Shown here piece after piece: positions 44,722 through 53,730 of a DNA stretch of 64,000 nt. This stretch comes from Chengkuizengella axinellae (GTDB lineage Bacteria; Bacillota; Bacilli; Paenibacillales; KCTC-33759). How positions within the stretch are numbered: the stretch's first letter is position 1; each line of letters begins with the position of its first letter. Under the pieces are notes generated by a model. The model was not told the origin of the DNA and made no database searches. It saw nothing but the letters and a program-made list of their open reading frames with translations. Position numbers and translations under genes: made by a program. The stretch lies in assembly GCF_030730905.1 (NCBI RefSeq), contig NZ_JAVAMP010000007.1, positions 1 through 64,000 on the forward strand, read 5' to 3'.

Positions 44722-47700
44722 TTATGCGAGTTGAGTTATTTTTTTAATCTGTTTAGGTATATTTAAAGTCACCTTAGTCCCTTGATTTAATTTTGATTGT
44801 ATATCAATATTAGCCCCTTTAATAGAATCCAGTCTCTTTTTAATGTTTGTCATTCCTATACCTGAGCTTTTTAATTTTTCATTTTCAAACTGATTCAATA
44901 TTTCAGGGGATATGCCAACTCCATCATCTTCTATCACTACACGAATAGACTCTTGAAGATTCTGAATGGTTAAACTAACCTCACCCATCCCATCTTTTTG
45001 AAAAATCCCGTGTCGAATGGAATTCTCAACAAAAGGTTGAATACAAAATGACGGAATACGTTCATCTTCAAGTCCTTCATCAATGAAATATTGGAATTCA
45101 AATCGATCAAACCTTGCTTTTTCGATTTCAACATAAGCCTCTATTAAATTTAATTCTCTTTCAATTGGCGCAGATGTAATTTTGTGATCGATATTAAATA
45201 TAATTTGTAAATATTGACTTAACATATCCAACAAGTAAGCTGCCTTTTCCCCATCTGTGTAACAGAAGGAAATAATGTTAGTCATCGCATTGTATAAAAA
45301 ATGCGGTTTTATTTGCGCTTGTAAAAAGGCCATTTCATTATGAAACGCATCTTCCATCGAACTTTTCATCGAAAGCAGGGTTTGAATTCTAGCTAAAATG
45401 GTATTCCCATCAAACGGTTTGGTAATATAGTCATTCGCACCTGCTTTAAACCCTAATTCAATATCTTCTGGTCGATCCTTTGCCGTTGCAAATAAGATGG
45501 GTAATTCTAACAAGTTATGTTTTTCTCGAATGGCTTGACACAGCTCGATTCCGGACATGACTGGCATCATTACATCCAATATGGCAAGATCTATGTCTTG
45601 GTATTTATCCATCTTTCTTAACGCTTCCTTGGCAGAAAATGCTGTGATAACATTATATCCTTGTTTAGATAATAGATTGAGCAACACATGAATGTTTGTT
45701 GATTCATCATCTACGACAAGAATGGTTTTATCATACGTATGGATACTATCAAAATCTTCCCCTGATGATAGGTTAGAAGTTGAAGGCATGTCTGGTTGAA
45801 TGAATGTATGTGTATCTTCACCTTGACTAGCTTTCTGTTCCGAATACTCCGTTTTTGGCAAGGTAAAAGCTACTCTCGTTCCTTGCCCCACTTCAGACCA
45901 ATCTACCCAGATTTCACCACTCATTTTATGAATTAACTGCCTACTAATATATAATCCTAACCCCATGCTTTGATAGCCATTTTGAGGGGATAGTTTATCC
46001 AACTGCTCAAAATATCCAAAAATCTCATCTTTCTTGTCTTCAGGTATACCAATCCCTGTATCCTTGACATACAAATACACAATATCATTAACTTGTTTTG
46101 AAGAGATGATGATTTCCCCATGCTCTGTATGTTTGATCGCATTATGAATCAAATTATATAAAATCTGCCTCAGTCTATTTTCATCTGCGACTACAAAGAC
46201 AGAATCTTCTATTTTACTTATCAACTGAATAGGTTTCCCTTTCACCTCAAAAGCAAGGACATCCAGTACAATTTGAGCAGATACTTTAAGATCCACCGTA
46301 GTGGATTGCAACCTAAATTCTCCATTTCTCAATCGAGTAACATCGATTAAATCATTGACTAGATTAGAGAGTTTAAGTGAGGTGTCGTGAATGAGTGAAA
46401 GATTCTCACTATATTTCTTTGACTTACTTCCTCTCTCTTCCTCAAGCAAAAAGGAAGAAATATTGATAATACCGTGCAGCGGAGTTCTTAACTCATGAGA
46501 CGTTTTTGCTAAAAATTCATCTTTCACTTCATCTACTTTCAATAATTCTTCGGATAATTGTTTATTTCTTTTAAACGCATTTGAATAACGTAAAGACATT
46601 AATAGAGCAAACATTAAAAGTAGAATGAAGGGTTCCAAAGGAAATGATAAAACAAATTTTTTAACCCCTGCAGTTACAGAGAAATACTGTTTTAACATAG
46701 GTATACTCATTGTCAGTGACCCAACAATCAAATATACAGCACCTTCCATTTTCTTCAAAAATGCTACGCACATGACATACGTCCCATAGGCCATCGAAAA
46801 AAACATGTAAACATAAGTGGTGATAAGCATCCAAGAAGGAATATTTCTTGGGAACAAGATTTCGTAGATGATAATACCCAGACCTAATGAAACAACAACC
46901 CAAACCAATCTTTTTGATGATACGTGTTTAAAATAGGTATAGATATATAATATTAAAGATAAATGTGCAGCCATAAAGCTTACATATCGAAGCCTCGGCA
47001 TGAGCCAGATAGGAGTATCAGGAAAGACCATGAACCATACGCCTTCACCATTCACAGCGTAATATACTGCCATTGCTAAACAATATATGGAGAAAAATAG
47101 CAAGAAACTATCCTTGTTCCATTGACCATACAGTCCAATGAAGTAAAGCCCCATAATTAAAAAGATACTAATCGTGATCCAATTATTCATCACCAAGGAA
47201 TCACGTAAGCTTGAAATTTCCTCTTGAGTGCCGAAGTTTAAGGAGATGTAGATACCACCACCAAGCGCAAAAGCTTTATTTTCCACCTGCAAAATAATTT
47301 CATTGATACCACTATGCATTGTTGCATAACGAACATAAGGTATGCGAGGAGAAGATATAGGGTTGTCACCTATTAATTCTCCATTCACAAATAATTTAGT
47401 TCCATGTAATATATCCGTTTTGAACCCAAAAGTCTGGTTTTTTCCTTCCATGTTGATTTTTAATCGATAGGTTGCTACCCCAATGGCATCCATGGTTTCG
47501 CCATCAAGATCATAACTGGTCCAATACTGCACAGGGACAGGAACAATATAAGGTTTCAACTCACCTTGCTTGCTTTCCTCAAAATCAATAGGCTCAAACG
47601 CTTGATAAGGATAAAACTCCCATTCTCCATCAAGGGGGATATTTCCGCCCTCTTCAAAATCCCATTCTGATAAGTTTAATACCCCATTTTCTGCCATAGG

Positions 47701-47799
47701 AGTACTTTGGTTAGTTGGAGATTCAAATAGAGTCATTACTCCGAAAATAGTTAATGCTATTAAGATTAACAGCATTACAGCTCCTACTTTAACTTTCAT
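44722..47799 (-). CDS. Hybrid sensor kinase HK5 with two kinase modules
   Basis: ATG 47799 (MKVKVGAVML) has GAGGTGG at good spacing and is preferred over ATG 47811. 1025 residues. Jelly-roll sensor (LNLSEWDFEEG, LDGEWEFYPYQ, KLFVNGELIGD) to about 190, 7TM block about 195-400, HisKA His435 in SHELRTPLHGI (Arg where the others have Lys), HATPase_c, receiver Asp742 (LDVMMPVMSG), LytS-type module His833 (IKPHFLYNAMTN), ATPase (EDDGVGI, GIGMTNIKKRL). Likely partner RR4 downstream. The neighbouring upstream gene encodes the LRR surface protein. Confidence 0.92.
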   Translation of the reverse strand: MKVKVGAVMLLILIALTIFGVMTLFESPTNQSTPMAENGVLNLSEWDFEEGGNIPLDGEWEFYPYQAFEPIDFEESKQGELKPYIVPVPVQYWTSYDLDGETMDAIGVATYRLKINMEGKNQTFGFKTDILHGTKLFVNGELIGDNPISSPRIPYVRYATMHSGINEIILQVENKAFALGGGIYISLNFGTQEEISSLRDSLVMNNWITISIFLIMGLYFIGLYGQWNKDSFLLFFSIYCLAMAVYYAVNGEGVWFMVFPDTPIWLMPRLRYVSFMAAHLSLILYIYTYFKHVSSKRLVWVVVSLGLGIIIYEILFPRNIPSWMLITTYVYMFFSMAYGTYVMCVAFLKKMEGAVYLIVGSLTMSIPMLKQYFSVTAGVKKFVLSFPLEPFILLLMFALLMSLRYSNAFKRNKQLSEELLKVDEVKDEFLAKTSHELRTPLHGIINISSFLLEEERGSKSKKYSENLSLIHDTSLKLSNLVNDLIDVTRLRNGEFRLQSTTVDLKVSAQIVLDVLAFEVKGKPIQLISKIEDSVFVVADENRLRQILYNLIHNAIKHTEHGEIIISSKQVNDIVYLYVKDTGIGIPEDKKDEIFGYFEQLDKLSPQNGYQSMGLGLYISRQLIHKMSGEIWVDWSEVGQGTRVAFTLPKTEYSEQKASQGEDTHTFIQPDMPSTSNLSSGEDFDSIHTYDKTILVVDDESTNIHVLLNLLSKQGYNVITAFSAKEALRKMDKYQDIDLAILDVMMPVMSGIELCQAIREKHNLLELPILFATAKDRPEDIELGFKAGANDYITKPFDGNTILARIQTLLSMKSSMEDAFHNEMAFLQAQIKPHFLYNAMTNIISFCYTDGEKAAYLLDMLSQYLQIIFNIDHKITSAPIERELNLIEAYVEIEKARFDRFEFQYFIDEGLEDERIPSFCIQPFVENSIRHGIFQKDGMGEVSLTIQNLQESIRVVIEDDGVGISPEILNQFENEKLKSSGIGMTNIKKRLDSIKGANIDIQSKLNQGTKVTLNIPKQIKKITQLA

Positions 47800-48017
47800 G
47801 ATCCACCTCATAATATCCTAGTATTTTTTTAATAACATATATAATAAACATCTCGTTAAAATTCTATATTGTTCTCATATCTATATTATAGTTTTTAAGC
47901 TTCATTGCATAGTGAATGGTATAATCTAGTAACTACAAATTTAAATTCCAAAGCGCCCCTTTATTGTGATATTTGTTGTTGGTTAGCTTTGGTCCATTGA
48001 ACTTTTATTTAATGAAA

Positions 48018-48050
48018 TAAAAAAAGACAACCCGATCAAATCTAGTTGTC
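48018..48050 (-). terminator. Terminator of the LRR/SLH gene
   Basis: GACAACTAGAT / ATCGGGTTGTC hairpin with eight T on the minus strand. Copy of 53598-53630. Confidence 0.9.
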
Positions 48051-48103
48051 TCCATAAAGTAAAAGCAAATTATAACTTCAAATGAATTTTAAAAAGGGTT
48101 CAA

Positions 48104-48141
48104 ATGAAATGAACTCCGGCACAATACCGAAGTCATTTCAT
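48104..48141 (-). other. Strong hairpin just after the LRR/SLH stop codon
   Basis: ATGAAATGA-CTTCGG / CCGGAG-TTCATTTCAT, 10 bp after the stop and about 55 bp before the terminator. An identical hairpin follows the giant RCC1 gene (53684-53721). May stabilise the 3' end of the mRNA. Confidence 0.7.
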
Positions 48142-48150
48142 CTATTTAGA

Positions 48151-51100
48151 TTATATTAATCCAGACTTTTCTAGAAGTCTCTGAATCATAATGGCAACCT
48201 CTGCTCTTGTAATATTCACTTTTGGTGCAAGCTCCAATTCATTTTTTCCAGTAATTATACCGGCTTGAAGAACATCAGCTAGACTCTTTTTCGCCCATTC
48301 CGAAGCTTGATTCGCATCTTCATATGATCCAAGTTGTTCTTCTATTGTTTTGGACGGAAGCTTTTCTTTTAGTTCGGTAAGTTCCATTGCTTTTGCGATG
48401 ATCACCATGGCCTGCTCTCGCGTTACCTTCTCATTTGGTCGGAAGGTTCCATCTTCATATCCTTTTATCAATTGATAAGAATATGCTGTGTGAATCACAT
48501 CGTTATACCAAGCTGTGGACTTCACATCTGTAAATGGGGTTGCTCCTTTTTCTAGTTTCAGTCCAAGACCCCTCACGATGATCGCTGCGAATTCTGCACG
48601 AGTAATTTCTTCGTCTGGTTTGAACATGTTGTTTCCAACACCACTAATGATCATTCGTGAACCCATATCGTTTACTGCTTCCTTCGCCCAATGACTTTGA
48701 ACGTCTTTAAATGAAACTTCATTGCTTATGAGCGTATAGATACTGTTTGTTGTACTACTTATATTCGCAAAATATTTTCCTTCCATTTCAATGATCTCTG
48801 TTGGCACAGATCTATATGTTCCGTCTGGTTCTACTACAACTCCAGTTGTAATAAGACTTGGATCTACGCCCTTTGGAATAGCTATCAATCTTTCTACGAA
48901 ACCAGTGAATGTATCTATTTCTATTGTTTTATCTCCACTTTTCGCTTTAACAGTAAACTTAATGGGTGGAACGATAATGCTCAGTTCCCCTTCAGCTGCT
49001 ACATTCTCTACCATTTCTAGCACTTCATCTGATGGTTTAGAAATTTCAATTTCTACTTGAATATTTTCAACCTCTGTATCTTTTCCAAATTGTGTTGCTA
49101 TTTTATTAATATCTATCTCTGCAGCTGGAAGTGTATACGTAGCATGATCAGTCTGTATTTCTAATACAAGTTGTTGTTCCTCCATGTTCTTTACAATCTC
49201 GCCATTTAACTGTCCTACAACTACATCTGATGCTGTTTCTACTTTCAGAATTACAATGTCATTTTCTTGTGACTGTTTTAATTCTGTTTCTATTACTTCC
49301 GCAGCAGGTGTAACCATCGTAATCGTCTTTCCTTCTTCTGTTTTTTCGGTTTTCATTTGTGTTTCGATTTCTATTTCACTAGGTTCCTGATTGTCTGTTT
49401 CATCCGTGGTTTCTGTTGTTTCCTTTAATGTTACATCTTCTCCTGCAGTCATATCTTCCTCAGGAGTGATTTCTTCTTCCGTTTCATCCTCAGTATTGTC
49501 GTTGTTGCTTCCACCGCTGTTACTTCCTCCATTAGAAGTTGACCGCGGACTCACTGCATTAGATTCCTCTGAAGCTTCACCTTTACCTACGCTATTGATC
49601 GCTTTGACTGTAAACATATAAGTTTGAATATTCGAAAGACCTGTAATGGTTACTGGACTCTCTGTTCCAATCACCTGGATATTCCCTGGCGAAGCTGAGA
49701 CCTCATAACCTGTAATTTCACTGCCTCCATCATCGTTTGGGGCTGTAAAAGAAACGGTGGCTTTTCCGTTTACTCCTGCTGTGGCTGTCACATTGGTTGG
49801 AGCTAATGGCACCGTCATCGGGACGGCACTTTCTTGATTGGACAACTCACCTTCTCCACTGTCATTGACCGATGCTACTGCAAAGAAATAATCGGTACCG
49901 TTTGTTAAATTTAGTACATCATAGGATAGACTTTCTACTCTTCCTACTAATTTACCTTGAATACCAAACTCAGTACTTTGATAGATGTTATATGCTGTGG
50001 CTCCTTTTACTTCTTCCCAACTTAAAATTACTTGCTTATTACCTGAAGATACGATTGTGACCTCTGTTGCTCCTGGTATAGTGATGTCAGTAACCGTGCT
50101 GGATGATTCACTGTTGCCTACTGCATTTTTCGCGATCACAGTAAAGGTATAATTCGTTCCGTCCTCTAGTCCCGTGACCGTAATTGGACTCCCGTTTCCT
50201 GTCTCCTTCACATTTTCATCTGCATCTATGACCTCATACTCCGTAATTTCACTTCCTCCATTGTTTGGTGGGGTAAAACTAACGGTTATTTCACCTTTTC
50301 CACCGATTGCTTCGATCTCCGTTGGTACAGATGGCACTGTCATTGGGACGGCACTTTCTTGATTGGACAAGTCACCTTCTCCGCTGTCATTGACCGATGC
50401 TACTGCAAAGAAATAATCGGTACCGTTTGTTAAATTTAGTACATCATAGGATAGACTTTCTACTGTTCCTACTAATGTACCTTGAATACCAGACTCAGTA
50501 CTTTGGTAGATTTTATATGTTGTGGCTCCTTCTACTTCTTCCCACTGTAGGTTTACTTGCTTATTTCCAGGTGCTACTTTTGTAATCTCTGTTGTGCCTG
50601 GTATAGTGATGGCAGAGACTTGGTCGGACGATGGACTGTCTCCATAGTAATTCTTCGCGATCACAGCAAAGGTATAATTCGTACCATCTTTAAGTCCCGT
50701 AACTGTGATTGGACTCTCGACTCCTGTTCCCTTCACATTTCCCTCTGTATCTATGACCTTATAAACGTCGATTTCACTTCCTCCATTGTCATCAGGCGCT
50801 GTAAATTGAACCTTAACCTCGCCTTTTCCTCCGATTGATGAAACTTTGGTTGGAGCTGATGGAACCGTTTTAGTAAATCTCTGAACATATAATGTGTATG
50901 TTGTTTCAGCTCCGTCTAGGCCAGTGACCGTTATAAACACAGAGCCTTCTAATCGTATATCAATTTCACTTCCACTTTCTACGATATTTCCATTTATCTT
51001 TATCGTCACTTGATCATGCACTGCTTCTGGTGTAACTCTTACGGTTTCTATTGCATTTGTTACTAGTAGGTCATATTCAAATATATGCGGAATAAAATAA

Positions 51101-53106
51101 TCTCTACTTAAGTCCCCACCAATTACTATGATATCCCTTAAGTATGGCAATCCAGAATAGTGAACTTGAGCTCCTCTTTCTCGTAAAGTTATAATAATTT
51201 CTTCTGCTTCATCATTCAGTGGATTCCCATCCAAATAAATGGTTTTTAAATTCTGGAGACTATCACTATGAACTAAAGGCGAAATATCTGAAATGTTATT
51301 ATATCTTAAATCAAGGGTGCGTAAACTCCAAAGTCCCACATTAAAAGTGGTATTACCTAGAGGTTCTATATCTGTAATCTTATTATTGCTTAAATCAAGG
51401 GTGTGTAAACTCCCGTTTAAATATAGGGATTCTATATTTGTAATCTTATTATTGCTTAAATTAAGAATTTCTAAATTTGGTTTTAAAATTATGCTTGAAA
51501 TATCTGTGACATTATTATGAGCTAAATCAAGTTCATATAAATTTTGGAGACCATATAGACTTGAAATATCTGTGACGTTATTATTAAATAAATCTAGGAA
51601 GTATAAATTGGTGACATTCTCCAAATTCGTAATATCTGTGATGTTATTTACAGCTAAATCAAGGTAGCCTAATTTCGTCAGATTACTTAGGCTTGAAATA
51701 TCTGTGATGTTATTAGCACTTAAATCAAGGTATTCTAAATTCGTCAGATTGCCTACACTTGTTATATCTGTGATATTGTTTAACCACAGATCTAGGTAGA
51801 CTAAATTCGTCAGACTTTCTAAACTTCTAATATCTGTGATATCAGATTTTTTTATAACAAGTCTTGTTAAATTGATCAGACTACCTAGATTTGTAACGTC
51901 TATACGGTTGGTATATAAAGCCATACTACTATCAATAATAAGGGATGTTAATTGCGTGAGTTCCCCTAGACTGGGAACTCCTGAGGGGGATGGGGCAAGT
52001 AAATTAAGTTCTGTTAAATTCACAGCATATTCAAGACCTTCATAACTCCCATAAAAGGGAGCTATTAAAGATAAATCAGTTAGTTTTTCTAGGTCTTCTT
52101 CTTTTAACTCATGGTCCTCGGGTAGTTCTAGTCTAGATTTAATATCTTTTTCTAATAAATCATCTTTAATAAGTGAATCTGCTGCAATGATACTAGCTGG
52201 TTCCATCATTAAAGTGCTTGGCGAACTCTCTTCAACATGTAGTGGTTGAGCCCTTAGAATTGTAATCGCATAAGTAAGTTCAGCTTCCCCATCTTCCGCC
52301 GTGACTCTGACTTCAATTATATTTTCACCCACAGCTAAATCCATCGAATCTGATTCAGTCACTAAATCTCCATCCATCTCCATTGTTATACTCGCTTTAT
52401 CATGTTCAGCTGTTGGATTGATGGTGATGGTGTCTATTACATTTTCAACTTCTAAAACATGTTCAAATTTGTTCGCTTCGATGGATAGACTTATTGGACT
52501 TATGCCATCTTTTTTTATCATAATTTGACTTAAATTTGAGTTATCAGATAATGTGGATGCTTTTGTTACTTTAATGGTGTATGTTTTTTCTATTGTTTCA
52601 TCTTCTGCAATTACTTTGATTTCGATTGTGGTCTCCCCATTTACTTCTAAAGGAAGGTTTATCTCACTTCCACTTGGTACTATATCTGCATCTACTTTGA
52701 TCATTGCATTTTCGTGTTCAGCTGTTGGTGTAATTGTAATGGATTCGAGTCCGTTATCCACTTCTACTACATATTCCGTTTGATTTGGATTAAACGATAT
52801 GTTTCCAGCACTTATCGTTAAATCGATTAAATTTGTGTTATTGGATAATGTCGATACATTTTCGTTTCTACTGGTATTATCGAGTTGTTCATTTCCTGTA
52901 TCTATCTCAAGACCTTGTTGTCCTAAGGGTTTTCCTATCTCCCCCATATCAATATCCTCGCCTAAGTCAGATAGTGTTGTAAAATCTTGATTGATTACAC
53001 CCTCATCCCCATTTGCTGCTACATGCATCTGTTGTTGAATTACAGGTTGAATAAATAAAATGATGACTAATAATATGGAAATCATTTTATAAAACGGATT
53101 TTTCAA
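48151..53106 (-). CDS. S-layer-anchored internalin-like LRR/FN3 surface protein
   Basis: 1651 residues. Signal peptide 1-32. Two cadherin-like beta-sandwich domains (about 88-290), an internalin-type leucine-rich repeat array of 21-22-residue units (about 335-660; NLTNLEYLDLSANNITDISS), a third beta-sandwich (about 665-755), five fibronectin type III domains (about 760-1190; 2/4 and 1/3 are recent duplicates), a Ser/Gly then acidic linker, a domain of about 210 residues shared with the giant neighbour, and three SLH domains (about 1465-1651: FKDVQSHWAKEAV, FTDVKSTAWYNDVI, EDANQASEWAKK). Wall-anchored protein-protein adhesin. Promoter candidate at 53449-53482. Confidence 0.93.
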   Translation of the reverse strand: MKNPFYKMISILLVIILFIQPVIQQQMHVAANGDEGVINQDFTTLSDLGEDIDMGEIGKPLGQQGLEIDTGNEQLDNTSRNENVSTLSNNTNLIDLTISAGNISFNPNQTEYVVEVDNGLESITITPTAEHENAMIKVDADIVPSGSEINLPLEVNGETTIEIKVIAEDETIEKTYTIKVTKASTLSDNSNLSQIMIKKDGISPISLSIEANKFEHVLEVENVIDTITINPTAEHDKASITMEMDGDLVTESDSMDLAVGENIIEVRVTAEDGEAELTYAITILRAQPLHVEESSPSTLMMEPASIIAADSLIKDDLLEKDIKSRLELPEDHELKEEDLEKLTDLSLIAPFYGSYEGLEYAVNLTELNLLAPSPSGVPSLGELTQLTSLIIDSSMALYTNRIDVTNLGSLINLTRLVIKKSDITDIRSLESLTNLVYLDLWLNNITDITSVGNLTNLEYLDLSANNITDISSLSNLTKLGYLDLAVNNITDITNLENVTNLYFLDLFNNNVTDISSLYGLQNLYELDLAHNNVTDISSIILKPNLEILNLSNNKITNIESLYLNGSLHTLDLSNNKITDIEPLGNTTFNVGLWSLRTLDLRYNNISDISPLVHSDSLQNLKTIYLDGNPLNDEAEEIIITLRERGAQVHYSGLPYLRDIIVIGGDLSRDYFIPHIFEYDLLVTNAIETVRVTPEAVHDQVTIKINGNIVESGSEIDIRLEGSVFITVTGLDGAETTYTLYVQRFTKTVPSAPTKVSSIGGKGEVKVQFTAPDDNGGSEIDVYKVIDTEGNVKGTGVESPITVTGLKDGTNYTFAVIAKNYYGDSPSSDQVSAITIPGTTEITKVAPGNKQVNLQWEEVEGATTYKIYQSTESGIQGTLVGTVESLSYDVLNLTNGTDYFFAVASVNDSGEGDLSNQESAVPMTVPSVPTEIEAIGGKGEITVSFTPPNNGGSEITEYEVIDADENVKETGNGSPITVTGLEDGTNYTFTVIAKNAVGNSESSSTVTDITIPGATEVTIVSSGNKQVILSWEEVKGATAYNIYQSTEFGIQGKLVGRVESLSYDVLNLTNGTDYFFAVASVNDSGEGELSNQESAVPMTVPLAPTNVTATAGVNGKATVSFTAPNDDGGSEITGYEVSASPGNIQVIGTESPVTITGLSNIQTYMFTVKAINSVGKGEASEESNAVSPRSTSNGGSNSGGSNNDNTEDETEEEITPEEDMTAGEDVTLKETTETTDETDNQEPSEIEIETQMKTEKTEEGKTITMVTPAAEVIETELKQSQENDIVILKVETASDVVVGQLNGEIVKNMEEQQLVLEIQTDHATYTLPAAEIDINKIATQFGKDTEVENIQVEIEISKPSDEVLEMVENVAAEGELSIIVPPIKFTVKAKSGDKTIEIDTFTGFVERLIAIPKGVDPSLITTGVVVEPDGTYRSVPTEIIEMEGKYFANISSTTNSIYTLISNEVSFKDVQSHWAKEAVNDMGSRMIISGVGNNMFKPDEEITRAEFAAIIVRGLGLKLEKGATPFTDVKSTAWYNDVIHTAYSYQLIKGYEDGTFRPNEKVTREQAMVIIAKAMELTELKEKLPSKTIEEQLGSYEDANQASEWAKKSLADVLQAGIITGKNELELAPKVNITRAEVAIMIQRLLEKSGLI

Positions 53107-53466
53107 TTATTCTTTCTCCCTTCACAATACGGTACATTCTTCTCACAAAATACATTTCCAACTCGGTTATACTTTGGATTCACATCCAAACACTTCCTAC
53201 TTTTAAAATTTCATGATGTAATCACCTCAAAAGTAACTTAGGAACATCGCCTCCTTTTCTCCCCCCCCCCCACACTTCTAAATACAAATGAATGAGGTCC
53301 AACCATCACATCCAATGAAATTGAAAAAAAGGTTCCTTCGCCTTGTAGTGTAAATTTAGCAAGCTTTATACAAAAATGACAAGCAGGATGGACTACATCT
53401 CCAAACCGTTCATGCACTTACATTTGATTATGAATAGAATTCAGACCCATTATAATAAAAGCACCT
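53107..53466 (-). other. Long leader of the LRR/SLH gene with a G11 tract
   Basis: About 340 nt between the -10 box at 53449-53454 and ATG 53106. It holds a run of 11 G on the coding strand (53261-53271), and a GAGGTG-led three-codon ORF (MKF, stop) near 53208-53219. A lone TTGTGAG half-site at about 53142-53148 has no partner. No known riboswitch is recognised. Confidence 0.5.
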
Positions 53467-53482
53467 CTCAAAAAACTCTCAA
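53449..53482 (-). promoter_or_regulatory. Double-heptamer promoter of the LRR/SLH gene
   Basis: Minus strand TTGAGAG-TTTT-TTGAGAG (53482-53465), 10 nt, then a perfect -10 TATAAT (53454-53449). Two identical half-sites and the same 11-bp period and 10-nt gap as the other sites. Confidence 0.7.
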
Positions 53483-53597
53483 AATCTTTGTCTTTAAACC
53501 CTCTTGCCTCATGAAAACGTTGCTAATTCAGTTTTGGATTCATGAAATCTACCTCTAAACGGCGACTTGCTTCTTGCCCCGAATGAACTTTCATAAA

Positions 53598-53630
53598 TAA
53601 AAAAAGACAACCAGATCAAATCTAATTGTC
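53598..53630 (-). terminator. Terminator of the giant RCC1/SLH gene
   Basis: GACAATTAGAT / ATCTGGTTGTC hairpin followed by seven T on the minus strand; near-identical to 48018-48050. Confidence 0.9.
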
Positions 53631-53683
53631 TCCATAAAGTAAAAGCAAATTATAACTTCAAATGAATTTTAAAAAGGGTTCAA

Positions 53684-53721
53684 ATGAAATGAACTCCGGC
53701 ACAATACCGAAGTCATTTCAT
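53684..53721 (-). other. Strong hairpin just after the giant RCC1/SLH stop codon
   Basis: Identical to the hairpin at 48104-48141; lies between the stop codon and the terminator. Confidence 0.7.
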
Positions 53722-53730
53722 CTATTTAGA

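Noticed and set aside
53135-53150. TTGTGAG half-site close to the LRR gene start
   Set aside because: No partner half-site at 11 bp and no -10 box at the required distance.
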